Below, in pieces: positions 11,323 to 23,121 of a stretch of DNA of 64,000 nt (its first letter is position 1; each line of letters opens with the position of its first letter). The notes under the pieces were generated by a model. It was not told the origin of the DNA and searched no databases. It saw nothing but the letters and a program-made list of their open reading frames with translations. Made by a program: the position numbers and the translations under genes. The stretch comes from Plantago ovata (Eukaryota > Streptophyta > Magnoliopsida > Lamiales > Plantaginaceae), in assembly GCA_028274465.1 (NCBI GenBank), contig CM051456.1, positions 100,973,348-101,037,347 on the forward strand. The letters run 5' to 3'.

Positions 11323-11897
11323 ATTTCATTAATAAGTTCCTAAATTTTCATTTTGACCGTTCTTTTACAAAGTTCTTAACCCAAATATGAAATGTTTTTC
11401 GATCCACTTACTAATTTTTTATTATTTCTCTCTCATAATTCTTTTTATAAATTATAACCACTTTATCACTCTCTCATACTTTATCACACATTTATAATTA
11501 AATACTCATATAAATTAATTTTTAATAACATTCCTTAAAATAATAATTTTTACACGAAAAAAAAAATGGAGGAAGTATCATCAAAATAGAAGTACTAATA
11601 TCCTTTTTATTTTTTGGTCGGTATGGATTCCCAAATTGACTCCATTTTCGCAGCAGGTAAGTAAAAGAAAGAAACACTTTGGAAAGAGGAATTGTGGGGA
11701 AACAATCAATCAGCACAAGTATTCGTACCTTGTCTAACAATTACACCGGAAACCTGCTGATTTTCTCCGGTAATCGCAGAGGTTTGTTTATCACTCCTCT
11801 TTAGTAATCAATTGAATTTCTTGCTCAGTTTCATCAATTATTATTAATAACCTTTTCTCTGCATTCAGATTACTGCTGCTAACTATCACGCCACACC
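11323..11897 (+). promoter_or_regulatory. Upstream region and 5' leader of the FKBP20-1-type gene
   Basis: Promoter and 5' untranslated region are expected here. Inside the likely leader a donor at 11770 (CTCCG|GTAATC) and an acceptor at 11868 (GCATTCAG) mark a probable 99-bp leader intron, after which the coding start lies 29 bases on. No clear TATA box could be singled out in the AT-rich DNA. Confidence 0.4.
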
Positions 11898-14354
11898 ATG
11901 GGAGATGCTGTGGATTTGACAGGAGATGGAGGTGTTCTCAAGAAAATCCTCAGACAACCTAAACCTGATGCTATTGCTCCATCTGACAGTCTCCCTCTTC
12001 TTGATGGTAATTAATTACTTAATTGCTACTAACTCATTTACATGATCATGCGCATGTGCTATTAGTTAACTTCGATAAATTACATCCTCCAATTTCATTT
12101 ACTTTTGTTTGTTTTTTTGGTTTTCATATTCTAAGTGATTTCATTTTTAACCATGGGAATCCCAAATTCTTGAATTTATGTTGGGCTGCAAATTAGGGAA
12201 AATGTGCCTAACATTTGGTGGGGGTGTGTAAATTGGGGAGTGCAGGTGCAGCTTATATTCCTAATAATATTTGAGGCATGTATAAACGATAAATAAATTG
12301 TATAGCTTAAGTTTTTTTATTGGTGTTCTACAATATTGGTAGGGGGAAGTTACCCAGGGTATTATGAAGATGGGAAAGATAGTCTTGTGAGCATTTCATG
12401 AAACTTTAACTTCATGGACAATGCTCTTTTTGAGGGTTAGGGAAGTTTCGGCTAACACTAGGTAATCCAACATTGTATTGTACTATTGTAGCTGTATAAG
12501 AGAAGAACATGTCAGATGAAGATATTTATCCAACTTTGACGTAATAGATGATAGATCCCTCAAAACCAACAGCTGTTGCTTATCAGGATCCAAGGCCTTA
12601 TTTAGAGATCATCAAGCCATTATTTGATACTGTTTGGAACATGGACAACAGGAAATTAGCATCCCCTTTGATTGGCTCCTTAACCACATGTGTGTAATGT
12701 AATTTCTGCTTTTTATGTCATATTTTCTTTTCTTGTATTTCGTTCCAATAAGAGAAGTTATTTCACTTCTCTTAGCTTGAAATATGTACAGCGTATCCAA
12801 AAGAGAGTGTTCTACTTGCCTTCTTTAGCTACTAAATTGCTACTGGACTTGCCAGTTTTCACCATTTCTGAAAAAGCTTCAATGTTTAATTTTCTTTCTT
12901 CTTCTTTTGGCAGTCCACTACGAAGGAACTCTTACTGAGACAGGTGAAGTTTTTGATAGCACCCATGAAGATAATACCATTTTCACCTTTGAACTTGGCA
13001 ATGGATCTGTTATTAGAGCATGGGACATTGCAATGAGAACCATGAAGGTCAGTGTTTACTGCATTGATGTCACTCATGTCAGGGAATCCATCTGAATTTT
13101 CTTCTATCGTTTCTTGCAGGTTGGTGAGGTTGCAAAGATCATTTGTAAGCCAGAATATGCCTACGGCACTGCAGGGTCTCCACCAGAAATTCCCCCCAAG
13201 TAACAAACTCGCCTTTTTCAACTTAGTACCTAGTCCAGGAATAACAGCTGTGATAATCTTTGTTTGAGAATATAATTACACAGCTTATTCATTGTGATAA
13301 AGTAACTAAAATTTGGATTTGTATTTTTATTTCTATAGTTAGTTCATGCCTTCATGGAGGACGATGACACATGCCTAATATTTGCTTCGCCATAGTAGTT
13401 TTTATTTGCATGTTCAGTTTACCTTTAGATAGGTCTCGAAATTTGCTCTGATCTCAAAATTCTCTGTTACAACTTACAAAATCTCACTACCAGACAAATA
13501 TAGTAAGTGAATGTTTTCCGCTGTTCTGAACTTCCTTGTGGTAAACATGTTCTCCCCTGCTCCAAGATGGTGAACCTTAAGGGATGCGAATTGTTTGATA
13601 TGTATCTAGTATTTGGAAAGAGGAGGATAGATTGAAGGCTATTTGTTTCTTTGTTCCTTTTTTTATCCTTACCTTCAACATCGAGGGCTCCAGGTTTTGA
13701 AAGCAAATTGTAGCTTAACTTGCATATTAGTTTATGTCTACGAATGCTTCATCAACTATTTCATCGTACAGTTCATGTTTGTCTTATATAACCATTTGTA
13801 TCTGAACGAAAACATGCAGTTCAGAACTTGCTTTTGAAGTTGAGTTGGTGGCTTGTCGACCTCGGAAAGGCTCCAGCCTAGGCAGCGTTTCAGATGAAAA
13901 GGCCAGGCTTGAGTAAGTGTATAGAGACTGAACTCTAGTATCTTTTTCCCATACAATATACCATGCTTTTAATCCTTTTAGATTTAGGTAGTAAACTATC
14001 TTCCCTTTCTAAAACATAAGCAGCCTGTTTGGCTTCGGTTTAGCCTTAGCTAAAACATTAGCCTTAAGTTTGTTTTAACAACCTCGGGTAAGGCTAATGA
14101 AATTCACCTTTGCACATTTATGATTTCAGCTCTCAAAAACTGACCAAACCATGCATAAGCTTTTCAAATAGAGTCATGTTGATTCATGGTTACTTTTCTT
14201 CTTTTGAAGGGAGCTTAAGAAGCAGAGGGAGCTTGCGGCTACAGTTAAGGAGGAAGAAAAGAAGAAAAGAGAAGAAGCGAAAGCCGCTGCTGCTGCAAGA
14301 ATTCAAGCCAAGCTTGAATCTAAGAAAGGTAAGGGAAAGGGTAAAGGCAAGTGA
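11898..14354 (+). CDS. FKBP20-1: FKBP20-1-type peptidyl-prolyl cis-trans isomerase (immunophilin)
   Basis: Five coding exons, 11898-12006, 12914-13047, 13120-13199, 13820-13912 and 14210-14354, give 186 residues, all with GT-AG borders and matching phases. The N-terminus [17 protein letters not shown] and the C-terminal Lys/Ala/Arg-rich helix ending in repeated GKGK are hallmarks of plant FKBP20-1 (about 190 residues). The FKBP fold runs from about residue 37 ([56 protein letters not shown]) to about 120 (AFEVELVAC). In canonical FKBPs the Tyr, Phe, Asp, Trp and Tyr of this region form the proline-binding pocket; here VFDST, IRAWD and AYG are kept. The charged tail is probably nuclear-targeting or coiled coil. 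Related Arabidopsis protein is nuclear; that location is inferred here. No neighbour is functionally linked. Confidence 0.93.
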
Positions 14355-15501
14355 GCTGCTGCTGTAGACATGGAGACACCCAGAGAGCTTCATGCATTTG
14401 TATTTACTTACTGCTATATTATAGACTAAGGAGAGAACTTCTGACCCATGACCCATCATAAGCTTTCCAGTACTAGTATTTGGAAGCAGCGTTTTTCTCC
14501 AGATAAACGGATCGATCATTTGATGAGTGACTCGTGTGTAGCTCATATGTTAATCCAAAGACCTGCTGTGTTGTTGTAGTGAGAAGTTGTCTTTGGTTGA
14601 GGTAAAACGATACTTTTAGTGAAGATTAGGTTTCAGTTTACGAAATGAAATACCGTACATAACTCTTTCCGGATGATTTCAAATACAAATCCGTATAGCC
14701 CTGTCATTGGATCCAAAGGGTCGGGTATGGTATTGACTCTCACATGATATGGAGACTTTTGTATGCTTTCAAAACCAAATTCGTGAGGACTCCTACCGAA
14801 GTGTATAGTGGGTGACTTGGTCATTCGATCATAACCATATTGGTTTACGAAATCAGATCCCAATCTATTAAGTTAAAGTCCTACAGACACCCTTGGTGGA
14901 CAACCATTTCCACGGATATTTTTGTTCTCCTTTCTAAAGGAACTGTTATTGTTCTATTGGTTTGAAAAATCATTTAGTACATATCAGATTTCGAGTCACT
15001 ACGGGGTAAATGAAGAACCATTAATGATCCTCGTTTTGCCGCTTCAAAAAAAAATTACTTCGTTTATTTTCATCCTATAAATAAATTTCGTTCAGATCAG
15101 TGACGTACCGGGTATTAATTTGTCATATGGGTTGCTCATTCACATGTGAGAACCGAGAACCGAGTCGATTTTGAGAAGTGTGATTCACTTATTTTGCAGT
15201 AGGATTAGGTTTCATACTTAATTATACAGGCAGGCTCCTGGAAAATTATTGACACTGGGGATATATGGGGCCAGCATTAGGGGCCGACTGCAGTTGGTTT
15301 TGTACATTTCCGTTCAAATACACTTAATGATCAATTTTTACTTTTTTTTAATTGTTGAGAATAAACTTCATTGGTGCTGACTAGTGACTACTATATACTC
15401 CTCCCTATGTCCGATGAAAAACGTGCGGTGAAATGTTTCTAGTCTGATTTCGATCACAAATTACAATATTACATCGAACAAAATCAAATGAAATTATAGT
15501 A
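14355..15501. other. 3' end of the FKBP gene and intergenic DNA
   Basis: The first 200 bases are the likely 3' untranslated region. Beyond that no ORF with family signature, no RNA gene and no clear repeat were seen. Confidence 0.4.
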
Positions 15502-15772
15502 TTACCTCCATTATTTCATTTCAAAATCAAATGTGTATCAGTTTGGCTTTTTTCGGTCAATATCTTTCAATTTTGAGTCTCGATTACTCTTAAAATATAA
15601 TGATAAAGTATTTAACGAAATTATTATATTATGAAAATATAGAACCAAAATTTTCATAATAATAATTTTGTTACATACTTTATCATTATAGTTTAAGAAT
15701 AATTGAAAGTCAAAGTTGAAAGTTGTTGATAAAAAAAAGTCGAAGAATTGGAACACTTAGTGAGTGAAAGTA
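15502..15772. mobile_element. Long-hairpin MITE (Stowaway-like)
   Basis: Two arms of about 125 bp are inverted copies around a centre near 15637. For example CTTAAAATATAATGATAAAG at 15589 pairs with CTTTATCATTATAGTTTAAG at 15675. The flanks read TA at both ends. There is no coding capacity. Family assignment rests on the TA target and the CTCC-type left end only. Confidence 0.6.
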
Positions 15773-18529
15773 TCTTGCAAGTTTTTTTACTGCACCAATT
15801 ACTCAACAGATATTGTGAAACCTACACGAAGCAGGTGAGGCCTATATTGCTCATCGGCGATGAGTACATTCGGAATCATAGTTCTTATAAGTGAAGTTCT
15901 ACTAGTTCTTGAACTTGGCACTAGCTTATCGGTGAAGAATTTTTCTGAGAAGAGAATCTTAGCAACATCATAAAAACTTCTTTTTATCTTACAACCAGGA
16001 TCAGATTCCTGGACGAAAAAAATAGGTTCTAGTGAGTCACTAAAGGCGAATGCTGTGTTGTATGAGATTGAAGTTTCCAGTTAATTAATGACACAAATCT
16101 GTGGATTGAATTGAAACTAAGCACGCGCGCGGAAATTGCACTTCTTGTTGTATGCTTCAAGCTACACATGAAAGAATCATAGAATAACACATTTCAATAT
16201 TTATATGCGTAAGAATAAATTGATGACAAAGGTACAAATATTTCCAATTATTCCTCAACACTAGCTCAAGTGCTTTAGTTATCTTTGTAAATTCACACCA
16301 AACGGGGTAAAAACACCCTTCTATCTTTTAATTATTAAAATTGCACCGAATTTCCATTTTTGATAAATATATAAATAAATATATACGTCGACTCAAACTC
16401 GATTTTGATAGATTATCTTTTCTTCTTATTATGGAACTTTAAGCTTCTCTCTTTATGGTTTGAATTCGTTGGATTCAAGTAGCATCCGACTCTGTAATTC
16501 TTATTCTTTATCTTTTGGAAGAATAATAAGAAGATGAGTAAAATAAAATGAATAAATAAATTGTGATTCGGTTGGATGCCACTTTTTTTTCAATCTGGTG
16601 CAGAAAACTTTTGACAAAAAGGGATATGTGCTTCTTCTAGGAGCATCTCATCCCATTCATATACAATCCTGTTCACTTCATTTTCACAACACATCCAAAG
16701 GCAATTGCAACATTTTAATTTTCAAGTGGAACAGTTTTAAATTCTGATTATAAGTCACTCATAAATTATAATAGTAAATTTTTTTAACTAAATTACATAA
16801 ATTACATATTAAAAGTTTAGGATACAAAGTTTGATGATACAATTTTGATCAATATTTTAACATTATAGTTTAAAAGTAAATTTGTAATTAAAATTAAAAA
16901 CTGACGACCGTAAACGACGCAATTGTTCTAAGTATGAGAACTATGTGCACTTGCGTATTTTATTAAATTCTTAATTCCGTAATATGTTCCGACTTATTTA
17001 GAAAAAACATAGACGTTTGAAAATTGTTTGATGGTTTTCTATATTTTTCCTAATTTGAAGATAAAATGACAAATTTAAAAACGACAAAGTGTTTACTATA
17101 TGTTTCTTCATTCCAATGAAATTTAAAACCATGGCTTATGTATTTTTTTTTTCTTTTAAAATATAATATTACACGGGATGTCTCAACCATTGGCTTGTCA
17201 CTCAGACTATAAATATGCATGTAATTGGGAATATTGTTGTAGTTGTTGTAATCTCCATTAATCCTGTCTGTGCTCAAATTTGAAAATCTAATGTGTCAGG
17301 AAAGCAGGATGCGTTTTCTCATTCCATCTGGCAATAAATTAATACGTAGAGTACATCTGTACATGATCCAAGTGATAGTTTTTTAATTGAGCAAACGAAC
17401 CAATTGGAGCATAACTTGTGACAAAATCAAACTCTCAACAACAAAGAACATTCATTAATAATTATTTATCCATATACTAGCTAAATACTTTAAAATCTGT
17501 TTTGTAGAGGATTAAACTAACCTTAAGGTATTAATGTATTAAGGTGATGGTATATAGTGATACTGATAAGTCGGGTGTTAATATGTGCATCTTTTTTTGA
17601 CGATGTTAATATGTGCATCTTAAAAACCGCTTTTTTGAAATATTGCAGCTACACGCATCGACTGGGTAGCAAACCTAAGTTGCATTACCAAATATCCGAT
17701 AGATTGGATTGCATTGCATTTCGCATTTCTAGATACAATTGTTGATACATTTTCCGATAGGAAAGTTGTCCCACCAATTCTAACAAGCAACTCCATAGAT
17801 TGTATTCGAGGGTTTGATAGGGACTAACTAAAATCTAAATAGCTTTCACGTATGTGCATTATGGATAGGGCAATGAATCGAGTTGATTGTGAGTAGAGTA
17901 AACGTGAGATAAATCGTGAAAAAGATCGGTCAACGCCCGGATCGTGTTCGAGATTGGTCAACGCGAGCTTGATCGCGATCATGGTCGACCCATTTTCGAG
18001 CATGAATCGATCACATTGAAGAAATAATCGAAACTCACGAGCATTTCGCGATCAATAATTAATTGAATTTTTATTTTATTTTATTTTATTATTATTATCA
18101 CGATTACATACGATTACATAATCGTGGAGTACGTAGTTAAAAGAATAACTGCTGAGAGCTTTGAATACAAAAGTTATGCGCCAAAAAATGCAAAACAAAA
18201 AAGTTCTAGTAGTAGTAGGATTGAAAAAAAATAAGAAAGGAAACTTGAGTAGAGAGAATGGAATCCAATCCAATCCAAAGTCCAACACAATCACCCTTTC
18301 TCTCTCTCTCTCAAATAAAAAAACAAACACAGCGCACGAAACAGGTAAACATTCTCACCACAAAGATAACAGAATACACACACTGGTGGACCCCACCACC
18401 ATAACAACAACAACAACATCATCAACCCTCCTCTGCTCCAGTCACTAACCATATCACCATACCTAAACAAATATATAATCAAAAGAAAAAAGAAAAAGAA
18501 TCTCAAAAAATTAATACTACTATGTAACC
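15773..18529. other. Intergenic; right end is the MCTP gene promoter and leader
   Basis: AT-rich with no supportable gene on either strand. The last 250 bases look like a plant 5' leader: a CT microsatellite (about 18295-18311), a CAA-rich stretch (about 18400-18420) and an A-rich run before the ATG at 18530. Several small AT-rich inverted repeats around 16780-16870 hint at old MITEs. Confidence 0.4.
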
Positions 18530-21500
18530 ATGACATCCGAGCAGCAGCAACAACAACAACAACCCACCACCATCCGGAAACTCCTCGTCGAAGTGATCGA
18601 AGCTCGCGACCTGCTCCCGAAAGACGGCCAGGGCAGCTCAAGTCCATACGTAGTAGTCGACTTCGACGGCCAGAAGCGACGCACCTCCACTGTCCAGCGC
18701 AACCTCAACCCGGCATGGAACGAGGCGCTGGAGTTCGTCGTTTCCGACCCCAAGACCATGGAGCTGGAGGAGCTTAACGTGGAGGTGTTCAATGATAAGA
18801 AGCTGAGCAACGGAAGTGCCAGGAAGAATCATTTCCTCGGGAGAGTTAAGCTGTATGGTTCACAGTTTGTGAAAAGAGGTGAGGAAGGGTTGGTTTATTT
18901 TAGTTTGGAGAAGAAGAGTGTGTTTAGTTGGATTCGTGGTGAGTTGGGGTTGAAGATTTGTTACTTTGATGAGTCTGTTCTAGAAGATATTAACCCTAAC
19001 CCTAACCCTCCTCCCCCCGAGGATCAAAATATGCAGCAACAGCAGCCACCGCCGGATGAAATGATGCCTATGCACATGCCGGTACAACCGCCAATGCAGA
19101 ATGTACAAGTGCCTATGCACACGGTACAAATCCCGATGCAGAATGTACAACCGCCGATGCATAATGTACAAGTGCCGATGCACACTGTACAACTTCCGAT
19201 GCATAATGTACAAGTGCCGATGCAGAATGTACAAGTGCCAATGGAGCAACAACAGCAGCCACCGATGGAGACGCATCCGCCACCGATGGAGACGCACGCG
19301 CCGCCGGAATACATGCCGGAGATGAGGAGGATGGCACCAATGAAGGTAATGAGGCGGAGACCGGAGAATGGTGAGTACTCGCCGAGAGTGCTTCCCGCGA
19401 AATTACCCGCCGGTGAGAATCCGAATTTCGATTTGGTGGAGCCGATGCAGTTTCTCTTCGTCAGGATTGTGAAAGCGAGAGGACTCGGCCCGAACGAGGG
19501 CCCGCAGGTTAGAATTCGGACTACTGGCCATCTTCTGAGATCTAGGCCAGCAGCTAGTCGTGTTCCTGGTGGAGGAGATGATTACAGGGAGTGGAATCAG
19601 GTTTTTGCGCTTGGGTATAATAAGGATATGGCGGCGAATTCGACACTGGAGATCTCGGTTTGGGACGGCGGTGGCGGTGGGGAGAGGTTTCTAGGTGGTG
19701 TGTGTTTTGATCTGTCTGATGTACCGGTTCGGGACCCACCGGACAGTCCGCTGGCCCCACAGTGGTACCATCTGGAAGGCGGTGACGATAACGGTGGAGG
19801 TATTACTGGTGATCTGCAGCTCTCCGTGTGGATTGGGACGCAGGCGGATGATGCGTTTCCGGAGTCGACTAGCTCAGACGCGCCTCAGCCGTACGTGTCG
19901 TACACGCGCGCTAAGGTGTATCAGTCACCTAAGCTGTGGTACTTGAGAGTGACTGTTATTGAAGCTCAGGATTTGCAGATAATGCCTAATTTGCCACCGT
20001 TGACTGCGCCGGAGATTCGGGTGAAAGGGCAGTTGGGGTTCCAGTCGGTTCGGACACGGAGAGGGTCCATGAGCAGCCATATGCCGTCGTTTCATTGGAA
20101 TGAGGATTTGGTGTTTGTTGCGAGTGAGCCGCTTGAGGATAGTTTGATTTTGCTCGTGGAGGATCGGACAGGGAGTGATCCGATGCTGCTCGGGCACGTG
20201 CAGTTACCTGTTGGGTTGATTGAGCAGCGGGTTGACGAACGCCACGTGCCTGCGAAGTGGTATGGTTTGGAAAATAGTGGATCTCAGGGGAATGGATCAT
20301 CATACTGTGGGAGGTTGTATTTGAGAATGTGTTTGGAAGGTGGGTATCATGTGTTGGATGAAGCAGCTCATCTCTGTAGTGATTTTAGGCCTACTGCCAA
20401 GCAACTGTGGAAGCCTCCTGTTGGGATATTGGAGCTTGGGATTCTTGGTGCTAAGGGATTATTGCCTATGAAACCACCAAGGGGAAATGGGAAGGGGTCT
20501 ACTGATGCTTATTGTGTAGCCAAGTATGGCAAGAAATGGGTTCGGACTCGGACTATAACTGAAGCCTTCGACCCCAGATGGAACGAGCAGTACACATGGC
20601 AAGTGTACGATCCTTGTACAGTTCTGACAATCGGGGTGTTTGATAATTGGCGTATGTTTGGTGAGGGCGGGGAGCATGACAAGCCAGATAATCGAGTTGG
20701 CAAAGTGAGAATTCGTGTCTCTACGCTCGAAAGTAATAAGGTGTACATGAGTTCATATCCATTGATGGTTTTGACACGATCAGGATTGAAGAAAATGGGT
20801 GAGATTGAGTTGGCTGTTCGTTTCGCTTGTCCTTCACTGTTGCCTGATACGTGTGGGATATATGGGCAGCCTCTGTTGCCACGGATGCACTATCTCCGTC
20901 CACTTGGGGTCGCTCAGCAAGAGGCATTGCGTGGTGCTGCTACAAAAATGGTGGCTGGTTGGTTGGCTAGGTCAGAGCCTCCTTTAGGTCCAGAAGTGGT
21001 GAAATACATGTTGGATGCAGATTCTCATAGTTGGAGCTTGAGGAAGAGCAAAGCTAACTGGTTGAGGATAGTAGCAGTTCTTGCTTGGGCGGTCGGGTTA
21101 GCTAAATGGTTGGATCATATCCGGAGGTGGAGGAATCCTGTTACGACAATGTTAGTCCATTTCCTGTACCTTGTCCTAGTATGGTTTCCAGATATGATAG
21201 TCCCAACCGGATTCTTATACGTATTCCTGATCGGCATTTGGTACTACCGTTTCAAACCAAAGATACCAGCAGGAATGGATATCAAACTGTCACAAGCAGA
21301 TGCGGTTGATCCAGATGAATTAGATGAGGAGTTTGATACATTTCCAAGTTCAAGACCGCCTGAAATCATACGAGTTCGCTATGACAGGCTAAGAATATTA
21401 GCAGCCCGGGTCCAAACGGTTTTGGGTGATTTTGCAACACAAGGTGAAAGGATCCAGGCCTTGGTTAGCTGGAGAGACCCCAGAGCAACAAAACTATTCA

Positions 21501-21670
21501 TAGCTTTTTGTCTGGCGATTACGATTACTTTATACGTCGTACCGCCCAAGATGGTGGCCGTGGCTCTCGGTTTCTATTTCCTGCGGCATCCGATGTTCCG
21601 GGATCCCATGCCCCCTGCTAGCTTGAGTTTTTTCAGAAGACTTCCCAGCCTGTCTGATAGGTTGCTGTAG
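18530..21670 (+). CDS. Multiple C2 domain and transmembrane region protein (MCTP, QUIRKY-like)
   Basis: Intronless, 1046 residues. After a short Gln run (5-11), four C2 domains are visible. C2A, about 15-145, has KLLVEVIEARDLLPKDGQ, SSPYVVVDF and LNPAWNE. Further domains lie at about 308-430 and 470-600. The fourth, about 631-770, has GILELGILGAKGLLPMK, STDAYCVAKYG and DPRWNEQYTWQVYDPC. The C-terminus has hydrophobic spans at about 846-862, 873-908 and 989-1018 in the conserved PRT_C region (PF08372). Family members are ER membrane proteins at plasmodesmata; the related QUIRKY protein works in cell-to-cell signalling during organ shaping. The size and Pro-rich linker (about 155-275) after C2A resemble the QUIRKY/MCTP15 group (about 1080 residues); the exact ortholog is not certain. 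The second C2 domain lacks an obvious full set of calcium-binding Asp residues. Confidence 0.93.
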   Translation: MTSEQQQQQQQPTTIRKLLVEVIEARDLLPKDGQGSSSPYVVVDFDGQKRRTSTVQRNLNPAWNEALEFVVSDPKTMELEELNVEVFNDKKLSNGSARKNHFLGRVKLYGSQFVKRGEEGLVYFSLEKKSVFSWIRGELGLKICYFDESVLEDINPNPNPPPPEDQNMQQQQPPPDEMMPMHMPVQPPMQNVQVPMHTVQIPMQNVQPPMHNVQVPMHTVQLPMHNVQVPMQNVQVPMEQQQQPPMETHPPPMETHAPPEYMPEMRRMAPMKVMRRRPENGEYSPRVLPAKLPAGENPNFDLVEPMQFLFVRIVKARGLGPNEGPQVRIRTTGHLLRSRPAASRVPGGGDDYREWNQVFALGYNKDMAANSTLEISVWDGGGGGERFLGGVCFDLSDVPVRDPPDSPLAPQWYHLEGGDDNGGGITGDLQLSVWIGTQADDAFPESTSSDAPQPYVSYTRAKVYQSPKLWYLRVTVIEAQDLQIMPNLPPLTAPEIRVKGQLGFQSVRTRRGSMSSHMPSFHWNEDLVFVASEPLEDSLILLVEDRTGSDPMLLGHVQLPVGLIEQRVDERHVPAKWYGLENSGSQGNGSSYCGRLYLRMCLEGGYHVLDEAAHLCSDFRPTAKQLWKPPVGILELGILGAKGLLPMKPPRGNGKGSTDAYCVAKYGKKWVRTRTITEAFDPRWNEQYTWQVYDPCTVLTIGVFDNWRMFGEGGEHDKPDNRVGKVRIRVSTLESNKVYMSSYPLMVLTRSGLKKMGEIELAVRFACPSLLPDTCGIYGQPLLPRMHYLRPLGVAQQEALRGAATKMVAGWLARSEPPLGPEVVKYMLDADSHSWSLRKSKANWLRIVAVLAWAVGLAKWLDHIRRWRNPVTTMLVHFLYLVLVWFPDMIVPTGFLYVFLIGIWYYRFKPKIPAGMDIKLSQADAVDPDELDEEFDTFPSSRPPEIIRVRYDRLRILAARVQTVLGDFATQGERIQALVSWRDPRATKLFIAFCLAITITLYVVPPKMVAVALGFYFLRHPMFRDPMPPASLSFFRRLPSLSDRLL
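19094..19240 (+). repeat. Seven-fold 21-bp repeat in the MCTP linker
   Basis: Seven consecutive in-frame units encode M-x-x-V-Q-x-P heptads (MQNVQVP, MHTVQIP, MQNVQPP, MHNVQVP, MHTVQLP, MHNVQVP, MQNVQVP), residues 189-237, between the first and second C2 domains. Units differ by few bases, so unit number may vary between alleles. Confidence 0.9.
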
Positions 21671-22286
21671 TCTATTAGTAGTAGTATAGTACAGTGTAGA
21701 AAAATTGAACACTAATTCTTTTTAGGCAGCAGGAATTGTGGGACAGTGTTGAAGAAAGGGAAAGATTTTGAGATGTGAAAACAGGGTATTTTAAGCACTT
21801 TTTGGCAAAGGGTCTTTGGCAATGAGTAACCTTGGATGAAGTGAAAAGAAATTTGAGGCCTTTTTGGCTTTTGAGTAGATTGACTAACTGTTCAAATAAG
21901 GGAAAAAGATGAACGTGAGATGAGACCAACAATAATGGAATGCTACTGTCTGCTACCATGCGAGATTGAAGGATGATAATGTATTTGAAATCGTGTAATT
22001 TTGTCTTCAAAAGCATTCACAATTTTTTTATTAAACAGCAAAATAAATATATAATATAAAAGTATAAAGAAGTACAAGTACAAAAATCAAGTGCATAAAA
22101 GGTGCACAAACGAAAAACACAACCAAACCAAGTACTCAACCCATATCAAAATAAGTGTAAAAGTGTTCGCACTTCACACCCGTTATGATTTTTGATACCA
22201 GCGACATTTTGAACTTTATACTCGTATTTGGTTAAATAATTAGTATGTGAGGGGTTCAAATTTCACGAAAGTTGAAATTTAATTTA
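21671..22286. other. 3' flank of the MCTP gene
   Basis: Probable 3' untranslated region followed by AT-rich intergenic DNA. The ORF on the minus strand at 21675-22016 has no family signature and was not called. The right end includes the 9-bp target duplication of the next element (22278-22286). Confidence 0.4.
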
Positions 22287-23112
22287 GGGCTTCTTACATA
22301 TAGTACCCTTGCTAGTCCTTTTTATTACAAATAGACCATCGTTAGTCAAACAATTACATCCACCTCCCTCACTAGTCGATTTAATTACATGCAGACCCAC
22401 GATCTTGACTTTTGGCGAACTAAATCAATGAAAATACATTTTTACCCTTGGTCAAATATTCAACTTTGACCGTGACCAGACAACTCCAATTTTTATTTAT
22501 TACACATTTGCCTCAAATCTTTTTAATTTCACCAATTTGACACTTATTAATTCAACATAAGGCATATAACTTTTTTAAATTTCAAAATTGCCTCAAATAT
22601 TATTGCAAACTGAACCCTAATAATTTTAAATCTTAAAATTAACCCACAAGGATTTTCAAAAAAATAAAAAAAATAATAAAAAATAAAATAAAAAAGAGCT
22701 CGCCGGCCGGAGCTGTACAACTCGTCGGCCGGAGCTGTACAGCTCCGATCGAGTCGGAGCTGTAAAGTACAGCTCCGACCTGAACGGAGCTACACAGCTC
22801 CGTTCAGATCGAAGCTTTCTCACAGCTCCGATTGACCGGAGCTGCTCCGGTCACCGGAGCTGCAACTCCGGTCATCGGAGCTAATAGAAGAAGAAGAAGG
22901 AGGAAGAAAGGAAAGAAAAAAAAGAAAGAAAAAAGAAAAAGAAAAAAAGAAAGAAAATAGAGTAAGGCCGCGTTTGGATGAAAAAATATGAACAGTAAGC
23001 TAGAAGCTGGTCAACGGAATTAGTAGATTTTGGACCCATATGTATTAGATTGACTAAGGGGGGGTTAGACGTAATTAGAGTGTCTAGTAGGGGTAGTGGA
23101 TGTAAAATTCCC
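22287..23112. mobile_element. Mutator-like MITE with GGAGCT-rich core, copy 1
   Basis: 826 bp flanked by a perfect 9-bp duplication TTTAATTTA (22278-22286 and 23113-23121). Terminal inverted repeats are imperfect, about 35 bp: left GGGCTTCTTACATATAGTAC, right (other strand) GGGAATTTTACATCCACTAC. The centre (22696-22882) is a GC-rich run of inverted GGAGCT/AGCTCC motifs, followed by a purine tract (22884-22965) and GCGTTTGGATG. A second copy with the same order lies at 35802-36683. The 9-10-bp duplication suggests the Mutator superfamily; there is no transposase. Confidence 0.75.
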
Positions 23113-23121
23113 TTTAATTTA

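Noticed and set aside
18980..19340. Several minus- and plus-strand Cys/His-rich ORFs over the MCTP linker
   Set aside because: Shadows of the 21-bp repeat in the MCTP coding frame.
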